A stretch of DNA of 64,000 bases, taken from Psoroptes ovis (taxonomy: Eukaryota; Arthropoda; Arachnida; Sarcoptiformes; Psoroptidae). Shown here one piece after another: positions 12,625-25,858 of the stretch. The position numbers were made by a program, and so were the translations under genes. Location of the stretch: contig PQWQ01000001.1 in assembly GCA_002943765.1 (NCBI GenBank), forward strand, positions 2,453,501 to 2,517,500. Direction: 5' to 3'. Positions within the stretch are counted from its first letter, which is position 1. The number at the start of each line of letters is the position of its first letter. Under the pieces are notes generated by a model. The model saw only the letters and a program-made list of their open reading frames with translations. It searched no databases and was not told the origin of the DNA.

Positions 12625-15600
12625 CTTTGAATTGAAATAAAATAGAATAAATTTGATAAATTTTTTTATGTTGAAATTTTTATTATCTCCGAAAAAAGGA
12701 TTATGAAAAAAAAATATAATCGTAAATTATAAATATTCGAAATATATTCAATTTATATTGTATTTGAATATTTGGATGCATTTTTCATTTTTTTTCTTAT
12801 TTCTTATTTCTACTGGTATAATAATAAAAATAATAATTTTCACAATTTTTCATTTTTATTTCTTTTTTCTTCGACAAAATGATAGTAATAGAGAGATATA
12901 TTTTTTTGTTGTTGTATTTGCGAAAATAAAGGCAATCAATAACTTTAGGCTATCAATAAAAATAAAGAAACTGATAAGAAAGTTTTTATTATTATCAATA
13001 TAAATACAATAAATTTATTTTCTACATTCAATAAATGAATATATCGGAAAAAATGTATGTTTGAATGTATTGGAACAAAAAAAAAATTTTTTCTTTTTAT
13101 TGAATAATGCAAATTGAATTTTTTTTCTATATTCTATTGTCAAGATTTATTGCTTTGTGAAAAAGAAAGAAAAAAAAAATTTCATTTTCAAATTAAATTG
13201 TTCAATGGAATTTTTGAACACAAAAATTAAATTAAATTTGAATTCAATTTAATTCAATTCAATCGAATTTTGTAGAAATTGTAGAGATACAATCATCAAA
13301 AAATATCAAATAAATAAATAACTAAGAATAAAAACTTTGAAATTAAGTGAAATGATAATGATGTAATTTTTTATCTTTTCTTCATCAATTCTGGTGAATA
13401 AATTCTCCAATTTTTCAAGCATCAATAAATTGTAGAAATAAAGGATTAAATATTCAATATATGAACAATATGATTAATATGGCAGAGAAAAAAACAGAGC
13501 AGGGCCATATAAAGTTTATGTGAGCACAAAAAAAAATTCTTCATTCTAACCCTTTATTGTTTGATCTTTTATCAATTTAAATTAATTTCAAAGAATTGAT
13601 TTTTCCTATCATTCTATTATTTATTATTGAATTCTGAATGAATACAAATTAACAATTACGATAGAAATTTTGAACGAAACAACAATTCTTATTAGCTAAA
13701 ATAAGTATTTTTTTTCCTTTTAAATTTTAAAAACTAAATACTGAACAAATAATAATTTCAATAATGAACCTTTCGTGTAACTTTTTATTTTTATTAAAAC
13801 TTTTATTTACATGATGAAAATGAATAAATTAATAATTTCAACATTTGATGTTTACGTATTTTAAATTTATTTTTATCCTATTATTCAATTGTTGTTCATT
13901 AAAATATCTGAACATGCATATTTTCATTCGAATAATATTCTATAAATGAAAAATATTTCCAAATAAATAAAATTGAACTTGGTTGAAAAATAGTATATCG
14001 TACATGATAACAAAACAAAATACATAGTATAGCTTGTTCAATACAAATAAAATAAATTCCAATGAATTTCGAGTTTTTCCAATTTTTTTCTATGTTCGTT
14101 ATCTGGGTTCAATAAATTTCAATAAAATATTCATTTTATTTACTTTGTAAATAAATAAATAAATGAAGCATAGGAGAGTTTCATAGAAAATTAATGCCAA
14201 GATATTCATTGTAAAATTTTTCATACAAATTCATTTCATCATATCAGAAATCGATGTAAGAAAAATAATATAACAATGTAATATTTGATGATAAATTTTT
14301 ATCCGTAGGTTAATAGGCATTTGACATTGATATATATTGATATACAAAGAAACAATGTGTCAAACCTTAATTTATTCATGTCATCCAAGTTATTCATGTT
14401 TAATTCCTTAAATTGAATAAATTGAATAGAAAATTTTCGATTGAAAATACAAAACAGCACACAACATTTATTGAATTCATTTTCAACTAATCCTGATTGA
14501 TTGAAAAAATAAACAATTTTAACGTTTGTTCAGTGATGGAAGTGATTTTATATTTTGCGTGATGTATAATTTTATGAATATTAAAAACCATCTGTATTTT
14601 ATTTTATTGGCAGTACCGGAATGTGTTTACATAATTTTTCTTTAACTGTTCTTTCTATGTACTTGTCATTGTCAATGTCAATCATGTCATCATGACATCT
14701 TGACAAACGATTCCGTTTACCTATGAACATTAATTTCTATTTTCAGATTCTTATCAAATGCATTTTTGTTTAATTCAATTATTTTTTTGAAATATAAATA
14801 TTTGCATAAAATTTTACATGCATGAATATGCTTGAATTTTTCATGGAGGATAATTTATTTTAAAAAAAATATATATAAAAAAAATAAAAAGACAGACTAT
14901 TTGAATTCAATCTTATCGCAAAAATTATTGATATTACTTTTACTCATACCATCAAGCACATGCACATTCACATTCTTGACAGGCCATCGGCCATTCAAAG
15001 ATTATTTACACAATTTACGAATCAATGACACAAACAAATGGATCAACATATCGCATCATACACCCACCATACATGTCTTCAATGCATGCACACAACGCAT
15101 GATACACAAATATTTGAATACTAAATACCTAAACAATAATTGAAACTTATTTTCGTAAATAAAAATAATGAATTATTCACATGTTGGAAACTTATTTTGA
15201 ATTAATCCTTAATTCATGTTAATTGACGCAAGGGTCGCAATCTTATTCATAGTTCAAATTCATTTTATCATCATCATCATTATTATTATGAAAAATGTCT
15301 AAATCATTAAATTAAAAGCATCATCTAGATCAAGATCAAGTAATATTTCTAAAAAAATATTTACCAGTTTTTATGAATGTGTCATAATTAATAATGATAA
15401 TAATTTTTGTAATGATTTTTTTGTAATGATCTTATTCTGGGTTTGTTTCATGGTAAATAAACAAACTATTGAATGGCAAATGTCTAATTAAATTTTTCAA
15501 AATATTTGCCAAGTATTTGAAACATGGAAAAAATAGATAAATTGCCAAACATAAATCGGAATTGATTTGAATGATAACATATTTCTTTCGTTGATGATAT

Positions 15601-18600
15601 TTGATCACAAATATTTGCAATGAATTCCGTAGGCAAGATGGAATATTTTGATGTTATCAATAAATAAACAAATTGAAATTGAAAATGATGCCAATAATAA
15701 TAATATTAATAAATAAATGGCATTATTGAATTTACATGTTTTATATTCATATTCATTATATTGATTAATTTGCAATCTAATAATACATGTTTCTGTTTTT
15801 TCTATCAAAAATATTTTTTATGATTATTTTTTTTGAAAATGGATATTTATTCATTAATAGTAGTAATAATAATCATGATGAATTCTTCTTTTTTTCAAAT
15901 ATATTTATCATCATTGAAATGTGAATGTATATTTGATTTTACATCCATTTCTACGATATATTCGTAGACTTTGGATTCATGAGAAAATGTAAATTTTCAA
16001 AATAAAAATTTTAAAATTTTTTTTTCAACTGTCATCAATGTTTACGGTTAATGTATTCATTAGTTTTTTTTTTGTTGTTTTGTTTGTCTTGTATTTCAAG
16101 TACAAATGTTCTAATAGTATTTACATTTCCTGGAAACAATATCCATAATTATCGACATGTTCTCATCATAATTGAGACATTTTTATAGAGGGGATTTTAA
16201 ATTTAATTTCAAATGGAAAATATGAATTTTTTTTTTTTTTTTGAATAAAATTTCGATAGCATGTGGATTCTATGCTCAATGTTCGATTATGTCAAAAATT
16301 GTGTTCTATCTACGCAAATATTATATCATTATTAGATCGAATTTCAAAAAAAATGGCCAAAAACAAAAACAAAAAACATGAATTTTTTATTCATTCACAT
16401 TCATGCTGATTGCAATGTAGAATTACATTAATGAAAAAAAGCAAGTTATGATAATGATTTTTCATTGATTTTTTCGAATGAAACAAAAAACCAGAAAACT
16501 AAAAATACAATCGAAATACACATTTATGTACATTCACGCACACATATATTTGATATGACAATCAAAAGTTTTCCATAAATTCCAGAATTTTTTCCACGAA
16601 AATATTCCCAGAATTTATGGTATTTTTTTCTTCATTTTTTTGCTAGATATTTTTATAAATTCTGTAAATACAAAAAATAATGGCGAAGAAAAATAATGAT
16701 GATGATGATAACAATGATTACAATAATAATGATGATAAGAAAAGAAATTTGCATAGAATCGTCTTCAATGTTCTTAAAAATTCAATATCGATAATTGAAT
16801 GAAAAAAAGTATGATCATGAGAACGTAAGAATTTCGTAACAATGAAAACGAAAAAAATAATGAAAAAATCGAAACAAATATAAACAATTGTTAAATCAAT
16901 AATGTTAAACATATTTGAATAATTGAATTAACATTTAAGCAAATTGAAATGAAAATTCTAAAAATTCGATTGAAAAAAAAACCAATTCAAGGTTTTTTCT
17001 TGAATTATCGAATTGACAATCCTTTCGAAATAGCGATTTCATCGAATGATTCAGACCTAGTGAACAAATGAACAAAAGACCTTGTTTTACACTTTTTTGA
17101 TTTGGACTGTTTCCAATCATGAAGCGGTTATGAATATTCATCGAAAAAAAATCGGTTTCAAGTTTCAAATTATTAAAAAATCATTATCTTATGAGAATAA
17201 TATTATTCAAGACAGATTTTCAAATCTTGAAAAATAATTGCCCAGAAACATGAGTTTTTCAATTCTTTAAATAGCATTTTTCGGTTTTGCAGAGACATTT
17301 CCAAGTAATTTTCATAATTACCTGCGTTAAACAAGGTATGGCACTGCATTTTATATTTGCCTGGATTTTGTTTGATTTTATTTAACAAATTAGCATTTCA
17401 ACAAATTAAAATTTGAATTAAATTTTGAAATGAAAATTTCAAACATACAGTTTCCACAATGAAAAATTTTGTTCATTAAATATTTTTAATTTCCGTTATA
17501 ACAAATTGAAAATTTGAAAAAAAATTAATTTGAATTTTTTCCAATTTCGTTTTCCGAAATCAATTTGAGGAAAAAATCAAAGGATTTTAATGTTTTCAAT
17601 TTTTTGTTTATAAGGTAAAATAAAATAATTTATTTTCATCGACCAATTTTTGGGGGAATTTTTTGACAAAATTGAAAATGAAAACGTAATTCGATTTCCG
17701 TGAGGTCGCTGAAAATTCTGGAAAAAGATTAGGAAAAAAACAAAAAATAAAAATAAAAATGAATCCCATTTTTACCTCATTATATATTGAACTGCAATTA
17801 ATCATAGCCAATTGAACATGGCATGCACAATTATCAAAAATGTTTCAAATGTTATTTTTGAAAATTGATCATTTTATTTTGATTATTATGGTCAATTTTC
17901 AATCAATTTCTAGTTCTTTAACTAAATACTTTTATATGGCTTTCAGAAATGATTCAGGAACATTCATCGGTGATTGATTATGGGATATTGAATTTGAACC
18001 TAAAAAATCTAAATAATTTATTTTTGAAAAACGGGATAATACCAAATGTATAGGAACAAATCATTTTTTCAATTTAAAAACAATCAAAAAATAATTAGAA
18101 GTCATATCAAAATAAACATTGCGAATCAATTCCATATTTAAGCGACGGTACATGAACGAATTGAAGAAAAAAATGTATAATGTTAAGGCATTTCAAGTGT
18201 TTGAGGTGTTTAATGTACATTTATTCTATCCTATTCATTTATTTATAAATAATTAGAATTACTTCTATTATTAATCAATCATTCACTTATCCATTCGACC
18301 AATCAATCAAAGATAAATGGTGTTGGAAATTTATTCACTTATTCATTTCAATCAATAGAAAATATATTTAACAACAAATGATTGCCAAAAAAAAATGTTA
18401 ACACATATTCTTTGGCCTAATGAATATTTTATTAGTATATTGAAGAAGAATAATATCCATTATATGATTATTGATATGCTGATTTTGTTTCAACACGCAA
18501 ATTGAAAGTCTACTGGAACCATACCATTCAAACCATATCTATTAAATTGCTAAGGAGATATTGATTCTTTTCACAGATAATATAGATAATTTTTGATTCG

Positions 18601-19246
18601 AATTTAATTTTGTCATTAAATAGCATGAATGAGTTAAAAATAATGAATTTACTATCAATAATCGATGAAAAAAAAAATTACATTATATATATTGATTTCC
18701 ATATATGTCAAAATTAAAAATGAAAATAAAACAAAATCCTAAAGAACAATAGGAATCGATATCATGTACCAGAATTCCGTGAGGAATTCCATCAAAAAAA
18801 AAAAAAAAAAAAATTATGCCCATAAGGCTGAGTGATATAGATGTATGCTTCTATCTATGGCATACGATTGAATAATAGATAGATCATAATATTTAATTAT
18901 TTTGGTGAAAAAAAAATTAATATGGCGGATTATGAAATAATGAGAAGCATTAAATAAACAACAAAGTTTGACATGTTCACGATAGAATAAATGGAAAGAT
19001 AAATCGCTTCAAGAAATCATTGTTTGACCTTGTTGATATAGTCTTTGACTCTTTTTATTTGTGGGTAAGAAGATATTAAGTCGACCGCACGTGAGCTGTT
19101 TTTTTCCGATCATGCCCAAGCCCTGATTGTTTTTCTTATCATTCAATTTGATTGTATAATTCAACCGATAATTTCAACGCAAAAATCATCCAAAAAATTC
19201 ATAAACGTAATTGAATAAATTGATAAATAGAATAGAATATACTTAC
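12625..19246 (-). other. Receptor intron 1 (6.6 kb), no genes seen
   Basis: AT-rich intronic DNA. The only structured item noted is a 10-bp inverted repeat at 16573-16620. A poly-A run sits near 18795. Small frames here have no domain signature and biased composition. Confidence 0.7.
16573..16620. repeat. Short inverted repeat (10-bp arms)
   Basis: CCATAAATTC at 16573-16582 is the exact reverse complement of GAATTTATGG at 16611-16620, with a 28-nt spacer. It could be a very short MITE relic or a hairpin in the receptor pre-mRNA. No target duplication is evident. Confidence 0.4.
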
Positions 19247-20382
19247 AGATATTGTGTTAAGAATGCTTCAACCGATAATGTAAGACGTAAATCAAAATCA
19301 ACTTGTGGATATTCAGCACGACAACGAACATATGTACGATTTTGATAAGGCACATAAACAATTTGATTAAACATTGAATGTGGTGTGGCCAATAGACCGG
19401 CTATAATCCATACCAATGTCATTATCATACACAAACAACTTGATCCATGTAATAATAATGGACGATAAAATGTTTTGTTCGATACGGTCGCTGTTGATGA
19501 ACAATAATTGTGACTGTTGGATGATGGTGTTGATGATGTTATCATAATTGTACTAGTAACGGTCATATAACGATGGACAGCTATGACACCCATAGTAAAT
19601 GTTGATACATAAACACACATGACTTGTATGAATGGTACAAGTTTACAGAACAATGCTGGAAATGGATAATTCATTAATATGAAACGTGTAACATTGAAAG
19701 GTATGTTTAATGTTGTGGTCAGAAGATCTGATACGGCTAACCATGCAATCAAAATGTTTGTGGTTGTTTGTAATTTTTTTTTCGTCAAGATCATTTTTAA
19801 AACAAGTGAATTCCCGCATAAAGATACAATTATTATCAATGAATAAGTAATGATCATGATTGAATGACGGTAAAAATCTTCATCATCAGTAGTTGCGGTT
19901 GTTGATGATGATTGTGTATTGGGACGATCACTTGATGTGACAGATGCAGCAGCAGCAGCAGCAGCGGCAGCGGCTGCTGCTGCAATACGACTTGATATGG
20001 GTAATGATAATTGTTGTCGTTGATCAAATGTATTTATATCCATTATCGATGATTGTTTTAATATTGATTGATTCATTTGATTAATACTATCGGTTATGTT
20101 TGCTAATAACGTTGATGCAAGATTATTTATACGGGTATCATTTTTTGATAATAAATTTTCATTTTGTAATGCTAACCATATGGCACGAGATAATAATAAG
20201 ACTGTTGATGGTGGGGATGATAATGAGGATTCAGTGGTATTTGTCATCAAATTATTATCCATATAATATTCACTCGAATCATCATTACTCATCGATAATG
20301 AATGTCCATTTGTTGACAATGTATTTTCCAATTGATTCATTTCATAAGCGATTGTTGTTGTTGATAAAATATCGTTTGCCAT
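19247..20382 (-). CDS. Neuropeptide receptor (class A GPCR, NPY/RYamide/luqin-like), coding exon 1
   Basis: The exon encodes the N-terminus through most of helix 5 of a plasma-membrane rhodopsin-family receptor, expected to bind a neuropeptide and couple to G proteins. The ~170-residue extracellular N-terminus is Ser/Thr/Asn-rich, with N-glycosylation sequons (NTT, NDT, NIT, NQS) and a 13-Ala run near residues 134-146. Helix 1 (~175-198) has GNSLV, helix 2 has LAWLAVSD-type NILIAWLAVSDLL, and helix 3 has the conserved Cys and VSTFTMGVIAVHRY. The usual DRY is HRY (about residues 270-272). Intracellular loop 2 is enlarged by a Ser/Thr/Asn insert of about 25 residues. Helix 4 has LVWIIAGLLATP. 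The exon ends two bases into a Leu codon at a GTAAGT donor, and the stop seen in raw frame lies in the intron. The start is the first ATG after a stop-rich AT leader. Closest by eye to RYamide/luqin or NPY-like receptors; the ligand is unknown. Confidence 0.9.
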
Positions 20383-20908
20383 TATTTATTCAATTTATTT
20401 CATTTATTTATTTACCATTATTACATTGATCACGTTTATGAATAGACGAACTAAAAATAAGAAAGATTGAAAATGTAATGAAATTGTCATTAGTTGAATT
20501 TGGATCGAGAAGAAATGATAATAATAGAAAATGAGGAGAGAAAATAGGAAAAAAAAGTTTGAAAACCATCAACAAACATTGAACAATCCATTTCTCGTTT
20601 CGTTCCCAATTCATCGAATGAGCATCAAACATACCATGGCACAAAAATACAAATACTGTAAATATGATGGTACTGTTCCACAAATAAAAAGAAAAAAATT
20701 CTTGACCATAATGTTTTCATAAATATATTCATTCAATTTATTATATTTCCTATTTTAAACAAATTGTATCCTCATATTATCATTAGTAGCAGTAGTTTCA
20801 GTATTGCATTTATATTGTTCGAGTAAAGCAATTTAAAACTTTTAAATTTCATTTTATTTCATTTTTTTAGTTTAACGAAAATTTTTTTTTTCACCAAACT
20901 TTCATCAC

Positions 20909-20927
20909 CGCCGAGAGAGCTTCGGCG
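20909..20927. repeat. GC-rich hairpin upstream of the receptor gene
   Basis: CGCCGA (20909-20914) pairs with TCGGCG (20922-20927) around a 7-nt loop. It is conspicuous because the surroundings are almost pure A and T. It lies about 530 bp upstream of the receptor ATG and could be promoter or 5' UTR structure. Function unknown. Confidence 0.35.
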
Positions 20928-21148
20928 ATTCACCAATATAAATAAATAACAAAAATGAACAAGAGAAAATGGATAATTTTAAACAATGTAAAAAAAATGA
21001 AATAAAAACATGTATATCACAATGATATTAAATGAAAAAATTGTATAAATATCACCAGGGCAAATACACTGGAAAATGGTGAAAGAATTCAAATAAAATT
21101 CCGAAAAGAATAGATTGGAGCTATTTTTCATTTTTTTTTCATGTGATG

Positions 21149-21230
21149 TTTGATTGTCCGAAAAGTTCGCTACCATATTCAATACACATTTTAGACCATT
21201 GAACAGGGGTGAACTTATTGGACAACCTAA
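21149..21230. mobile_element. Mariner-like MITE, 82 bp
   Basis: The ends are TTTGATTGTCCGAAAAGTTC and, on the other strand, TTAGGTTGTCCAATAAGTTC. The right side is followed by TA, while the left flank is TG, so one duplication copy appears mutated. Same family as the elements at 3477, 38356 and 57384. Confidence 0.65.
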
Positions 21231-22654
21231 TATTTTTCATGATATTGTTAATATTATTCTCTCATATTCATATGTATTAATATTAGATAAATTTATTCAC
21301 AGGAAATGATCGATTCCTTTTACATAAACACTATAAATTTACAAAAACATTTTTTTCTGGTGGCAATCGCCTACATAGAATTTTAATAAGATTTATAAAT
21401 AATACTGATTATGCAATAATAATATTAATTGTAATAATAATAGAATTTTTTTTTTCGAGCTAAAAATTAGCTATTTGGGCGAAAATAGTCGCTAATAATG
21501 ATTGATAAGATAATGGAATGAAATGATTATTATTGAAATCAATTTAATTTAAATTAAAATATTAAAATCGAAATTTTAATACTAAACTTACTGAACAATT
21601 TCAATGAATACAATGCCACTTTATGATAATGTTGATGATATCCCTGAATTCTTTCAACCTAATCAGTTTAGAATTTAATCACTCGTAATACATCATGAGT
21701 ATCTTATTAATTTTTTACGATCAAAGATTTTTGATATGAAAATTCTAGAACTATACATTATCAGAAAATACTTGGTGAATATGAGTGAGTGAAAATGTCA
21801 TATGTTTCATTTCAATTATTGATTCGTAATTTTTTCGTTTTTACAAAAATTCCTTTTCATTTGACTCCATTTGGTAGCAAATCGAAATAGAACAAGAAAC
21901 GCAAATTCTCAACTACTAATTCTACTAAAAAGGTATCCACCAAATCGTCTTGAATTCTGTGTAGGCTTACCTAACAACATTCATTATTCTCTATCCTATT
22001 TTTCAATAACAAAAACAGTAGAAAAAAGTTCCAAAGAAAATTGAATAAATTTTCCATTTTAAAACGAAAATTTCCTCTAATTCTGGCCAATTTTTCATAT
22101 GTCAAAATTGAATTTGATGTAAAATGAAAAATTCAATTGATAAAAGATAGAATTGAAAAATATGAAAACCATTAAAATGAAAAAAAAACAAAAAATATTT
22201 AATCGATTCATTTATTTATTTTGATAACGGTAAAATTTATATAATCATCAATCATTTGATAATCGAATAGTTTTTGTTGAAGCCAAATAAATAATAATAA
22301 AAATAGAAATTATAATTCTCATTGTTTATTCATATAATCAGATATAACAATGCAAAAAAAAACAATGAATTCATTATTTCAAAATGTTAAATCAAATGTA
22401 AAATATCAATGATAAATAGATATTCACAAACAAATATCGTGGATAAACAAATTCAGATAACAATACATACAGGTAGCACACGCAATTTATAAAAATAAAT
22501 CAACACTGCAATGATATTAGCATTGATATAACCAATAATGATAGTATAACGAATAATATTCGAATTTATGAAAAATATTATCGCCTAATATCATTGTTCA
22601 GTCAAAAATATGATCAATGAACAAAACACAAAAGTTGATTAAAAAGAGGTATTT

Positions 22655-22996
22655 TGTAACGACACCAAAACATCAGTTCTTTTCATTTCTACCATTTGAC
22701 ATCTTTATTATTGCATAATTGTTTATAGCAAAAGATTTGTTGATCGAAAATCATTGCGACCTGGTGTAAACATGTTTATGGCTGTGGCGCGATAAGCAAA
22801 ATTTTAGATAAGCTCCCGTTCAAGGACATCGTAGCATCGAAGTTTTTGAATTTGAAAAAACTGTTTTGTTTTTCGAATATAAAGGGAAGATTTTCGAATT
22901 ATGATTCCATTCCTTTCCATTATTTTGTATTTTGAAAATATTTTCGACTAGTGACTAATAAAATAAAGATTTTTCGGAATTTGTTCGTTAGTTACA
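22655..22996 (+). repeat. Putative LTR (TGTAAC...GTTACA), BEL/Pao-like
   Basis: The segment starts TGTAACGACACC and ends GTTAGTTACA, a perfect 6-bp terminal inverted repeat of the TG..CA kind. It contains a TATA-like GAATATAAAGGG and an AATAAAATAAAG signal in the last quarter, in the right order for a plus-strand LTR. It lies just before a broken BEL/Pao integrase fragment. No second copy is present in the window, so the boundaries are inferred from motifs only. Confidence 0.35.
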
Positions 22997-23104
22997 TAAT
23001 TTTAATCTGACAGCAATACTTGCAACTTTATCACCGAATTGCTGTTTGTAAAAGTTTCGTTTGGCTACATATGGCAATGATCCCGAATTAGAATAGCTAA
23101 TGCT

Positions 23105-23600
23105 AACCATATGATGAGAAAATTGATTGAAAATTGTGCATTATGTAAACGAGTTCGTGCTAAAACGATTAATCAACCATTAGGTCCTTCACACGAATCG
23201 TAAAAGCACTTTATGAAACCATTTAAATGCATTATGATAGATGCTTTTTGAGCAATGTAATTGTGCAATGGCAAAAAATGTTATGGTATTGTAGAATTAT
23301 GTTAAACGACGAAAGCGATAAAAATGTCTTGTTGAAAATGGAAAACGCATTGTTTAAAGCATTGATGATGATTTGGCCATAGGTTGGTTTACCATCGAAA
23401 ATTTGGTCAGACAATGTAACCAATTATATGGCAGTTAAAGTAAAACTAAATCAAATGTTCTTATCCGCAGAAATCCCATCGATATTATGGAAAACGTCAA
23501 CACCTGCCGCGATGAATGGTGGTTAGACTAGTGAAAGAATTCATAGTATTTTCAAAGATGCACACAGGCCAACAGCACGAAAAAAATATCATGAAAGGGA
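23105..23600 (+). pseudogene. Broken BEL/Pao-type integrase fragment
   Basis: Conceptual translation with several stops and frame changes gives MMRKLIENCALCKRVRAK followed by INQPLGP. This corresponds to the end of the integrase zinc-binding domain and linker of BEL/Pao elements ('C..Ck..nAkp..QpmGplP'). Further on, a frame-shifted stretch reads LWKTSTPAAMNGG and SERIHSIFKDA. These resemble the 'W.f.PPaAPhfGG.wERlI' block around the third catalytic acidic residue. The gypsy element begins about 130 bp to the right. Clearly non-functional. Confidence 0.55.
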
Positions 23601-23728
23601 ATCTAAGCAGTGCATTCCTATTATTGATTGACAATCATATTTGGAACATATATGTCACGCCAACTAAATTATTTAATTAACAACAATCGATTCAAACATA
23701 TTAATTTAATATATTTTAAGATTATATA

Positions 23729-23753
23729 TGTGACGATATTCAACAAGATTGAG
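23729..23753 (+). repeat. Left stub of the gypsy 5' LTR
   Basis: These 25 bp are identical to the first 25 bp of the intact 3' LTR at 29947. The match stops exactly where the copia LTR (TGTTAGAGG in plus orientation) begins. Confidence 0.85.
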
Positions 23754-23947
23754 TGTTAGAGGTAAAATATCAAGTGAAGTTTATTTGGAATATTTACAAG
23801 GTTTATATACAAGTAATACAAGGTTAAATGTGAAAGGTTAGATATGATATGGTTAGATAAGATATGATATGAATTTCGAATTTATCAAGAGGCGGGGCCA
23901 GATGGTCCCTTCACAAATGCCAGGACGCAATTAGCCACTCGCCAACA
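23754..23947 (-). repeat. 3' LTR of a Ty1/copia element
   Basis: Read on the minus strand it starts TGTTGGCGAGTGGC directly after the purine-rich AGAAGGGTG (polypurine tract, 23948-23956) and ends ACCTCTAACA, giving TGTT...AACA ends over 194 bp. A TATA-like TATATAAACC and an AATAAAC signal lie in the last third. The copia pol frame runs on into the first 17 bp of this LTR before its TAA. Confidence 0.8.
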
Positions 23948-25793
23948 CACCCTTCTGGCTAATTGCTCTATTTACAAAATCTAATAATTTACTGCACGAT
24001 AATGGTTTGGTTAACGCATCTGCCAGCTGATCCACCGTTGATACTTTCACAATACTAACATGATCCGTTTGATTTAATTTCGACACTAATACCTTCTGAT
24101 CATATTCAAAATACCGTGATTTCTTGAACGCGTTGTTGGATAATATTGATGTTGCTGCAGAGCTGTCGACGTGCAATACTATACCAGTTTTAATACCCGA
24201 TTCTTCTAACATTTGCCGAATAGGTTCGGCGTTCTTCCAGCCGTCCAAAGCGGCAACCAATTCTGCTTGGCAAGTCGAATGTGCCAGCCTACTTTGCTTC
24301 TTCGACGACCACAACAAGGTGTTTCCACCTAATCGAATTAAGTTTCCACTGGTCGCATATTGATCACAATCTGAGCGGAAACTTGCGTCCGTAAATACAT
24401 TTATAGTCCAATCGTCAATAGGTTTTAAAATCAATTTGACGTCAATAGTTCCTTTTAGATATCGTAATACGCGTTTACACGCTTTCCATAAATTGACTGA
24501 TGGTCTGTCCGAGTACTTCTGAAGATGAGATATGCAAATCGATATATCTGGTCTCGTTTTCGTTGCGATAAAATTCAAACTTCCCAATATCTCTTTAATC
24601 GGCAATTTGTAATCTACTTCGGATGATGTTGAAAAATCTTCTAGACTGTCCATTGGCGATTTTGTCGCATTACAATTTTCCATGTTGAACTGCGCCAAGG
24701 TGTCTTCAATATAATCCTTTTGGTCGATCGTAATTTCATTAACTTTCACATTGATGTTCATACCTAAATATCTTGAGCAGTCTTGAAAATCATGTACGTC
24801 AAATTTCGATCGCAATCTATTATAGATATAATTCACCGTCGATAAACTGTCAGCAGCCACAATAAAATCATCGACGTAAACGGCTAACATAACATTCTCA
24901 GAATAAAACAAGCATGGATCGACCAATGAACATTTGAGGTTCATTTCATTAATAAGGAATTCTTTCAACGTCTGATACCATGCGCGAGGTGCCACTTTCA
25001 AACCATAAAGGGCCCGTTCGAGTTTCCAATATTTGTCGCTGATGCCAGGAGGTGGTTTCACATACACATCGCTGTCAAGCTTGGAATAAAGGAATGCAGT
25101 ACCAATATCCAGCTGTTTGATTGACATTCTCTTCGACAATGCGATGGACAGCATCATTTTTAACGATGACATGTTCAATGTTGGGGCATAAGTTTTGTCG
25201 ACATGATGTTCTTCGAACCCCCTTACCACCAATCTAGCTTTGTATCGACCGTCGGCTTTCTTTCTCAATACCCACTTCGTGGTCAATGCTCTCTTAGGCA
25301 CCTGATCCACTACTTGATAAACACCCTTCTGGATCAGGTGTGTCAATTCATTATCAATGGCCTCTTGCCATTTCTCGCGATCTGATCCACTCAAAGCTTC
25401 TTGGTACGATATAGACGCTGGTTCGTTTGCGACGTTCAATGCTCGATCTGAAACTCGTTCTTTCTTATCCATAATAAATGGGTACCCCAACGTTGATTCT
25501 ACGAATACCACATCACAGGTCTTCACAGTTCTCCCATTTTTAGGGTCGAGCAATAAATAATTTTTAGTCGTTTCCGTATATCCGACAAAAATCATTGGAC
25601 AACCTCTTTCGTCCAATTTGCTGGAGACCATTGTTTCATTAATACGCCAATATGCCAGGCATCCAAATATCTTCATGTGGTCATAGCCAGCCTTCTTACG
25701 TGTGAACTTTTCGTAAGGAACAATCATCGATTTTGTCGGCCAGCGATTCACCAAATAATTGGCGGTTTGAACAGCCAATGACCAATATTCTCA
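23931..25793 (-). pseudogene. Ty1/copia pol, 3' part (integrase C-end, RT, RNase H), 5'-truncated
   Basis: The frame is open for about 620 codons, with stop TAA at 23931. It opens abruptly at EYWSLAVQTANYLVNRWPTK, which is the interior of a copia integrase, not a protein start. A stop created at 25791-25793 marks the deletion junction. Counting from Leu at 25778, the integrase tail (FGCLAYWRI) is at ~38-46. Reverse transcriptase runs from ~155 to 385, with RYKARLVVRGF, QLDIGTAFL and the catalytic YVDD at 301-304. RNase H lies at ~455-590, with Asp464, Glu506 and an Asp near 543. Gag, protease, the integrase core and the 5' LTR are missing. The remaining frame is undamaged, suggesting recent insertion followed by one large deletion. 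It cannot be autonomous. Confidence 0.9.
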
Positions 25794-25797
25794 ATAT

Positions 25798-25858
25798 TGA
25801 ATTTCTCAATAAATAAAATTCAAGTTAATTAAACATGTCTGATTCGATCGGCGTGACA
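25798..25858 (+). repeat. Right stub of the gypsy 5' LTR
   Basis: Sixty-one bp match the last 61 bp of the 3' LTR (30127-30187), from TGAATTTCTCAATAAATA to CGGCGTGACA. The junction with copia lies in a small AATATT palindrome (about 25784-25798), so a microhomology deletion is likely. The gag ATG (25835) is inside this stub. Confidence 0.85.

Larger units (their letters stand above)
20383..22654. other. Spacer upstream of the receptor; one MITE, no gene
   Basis: This holds the presumed 5' UTR and promoter of the receptor. A GC-rich hairpin (20909-20927) and a mariner-like MITE (21149-21230) are present. I see no other coding sequence; the frames overlapping 20408-20722 have no domain and simple composition. 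Confidence 0.6.

Noticed and set aside
20100..20429. Plus-strand 109-codon frame
   Set aside because: Antisense shadow of receptor exon 1.
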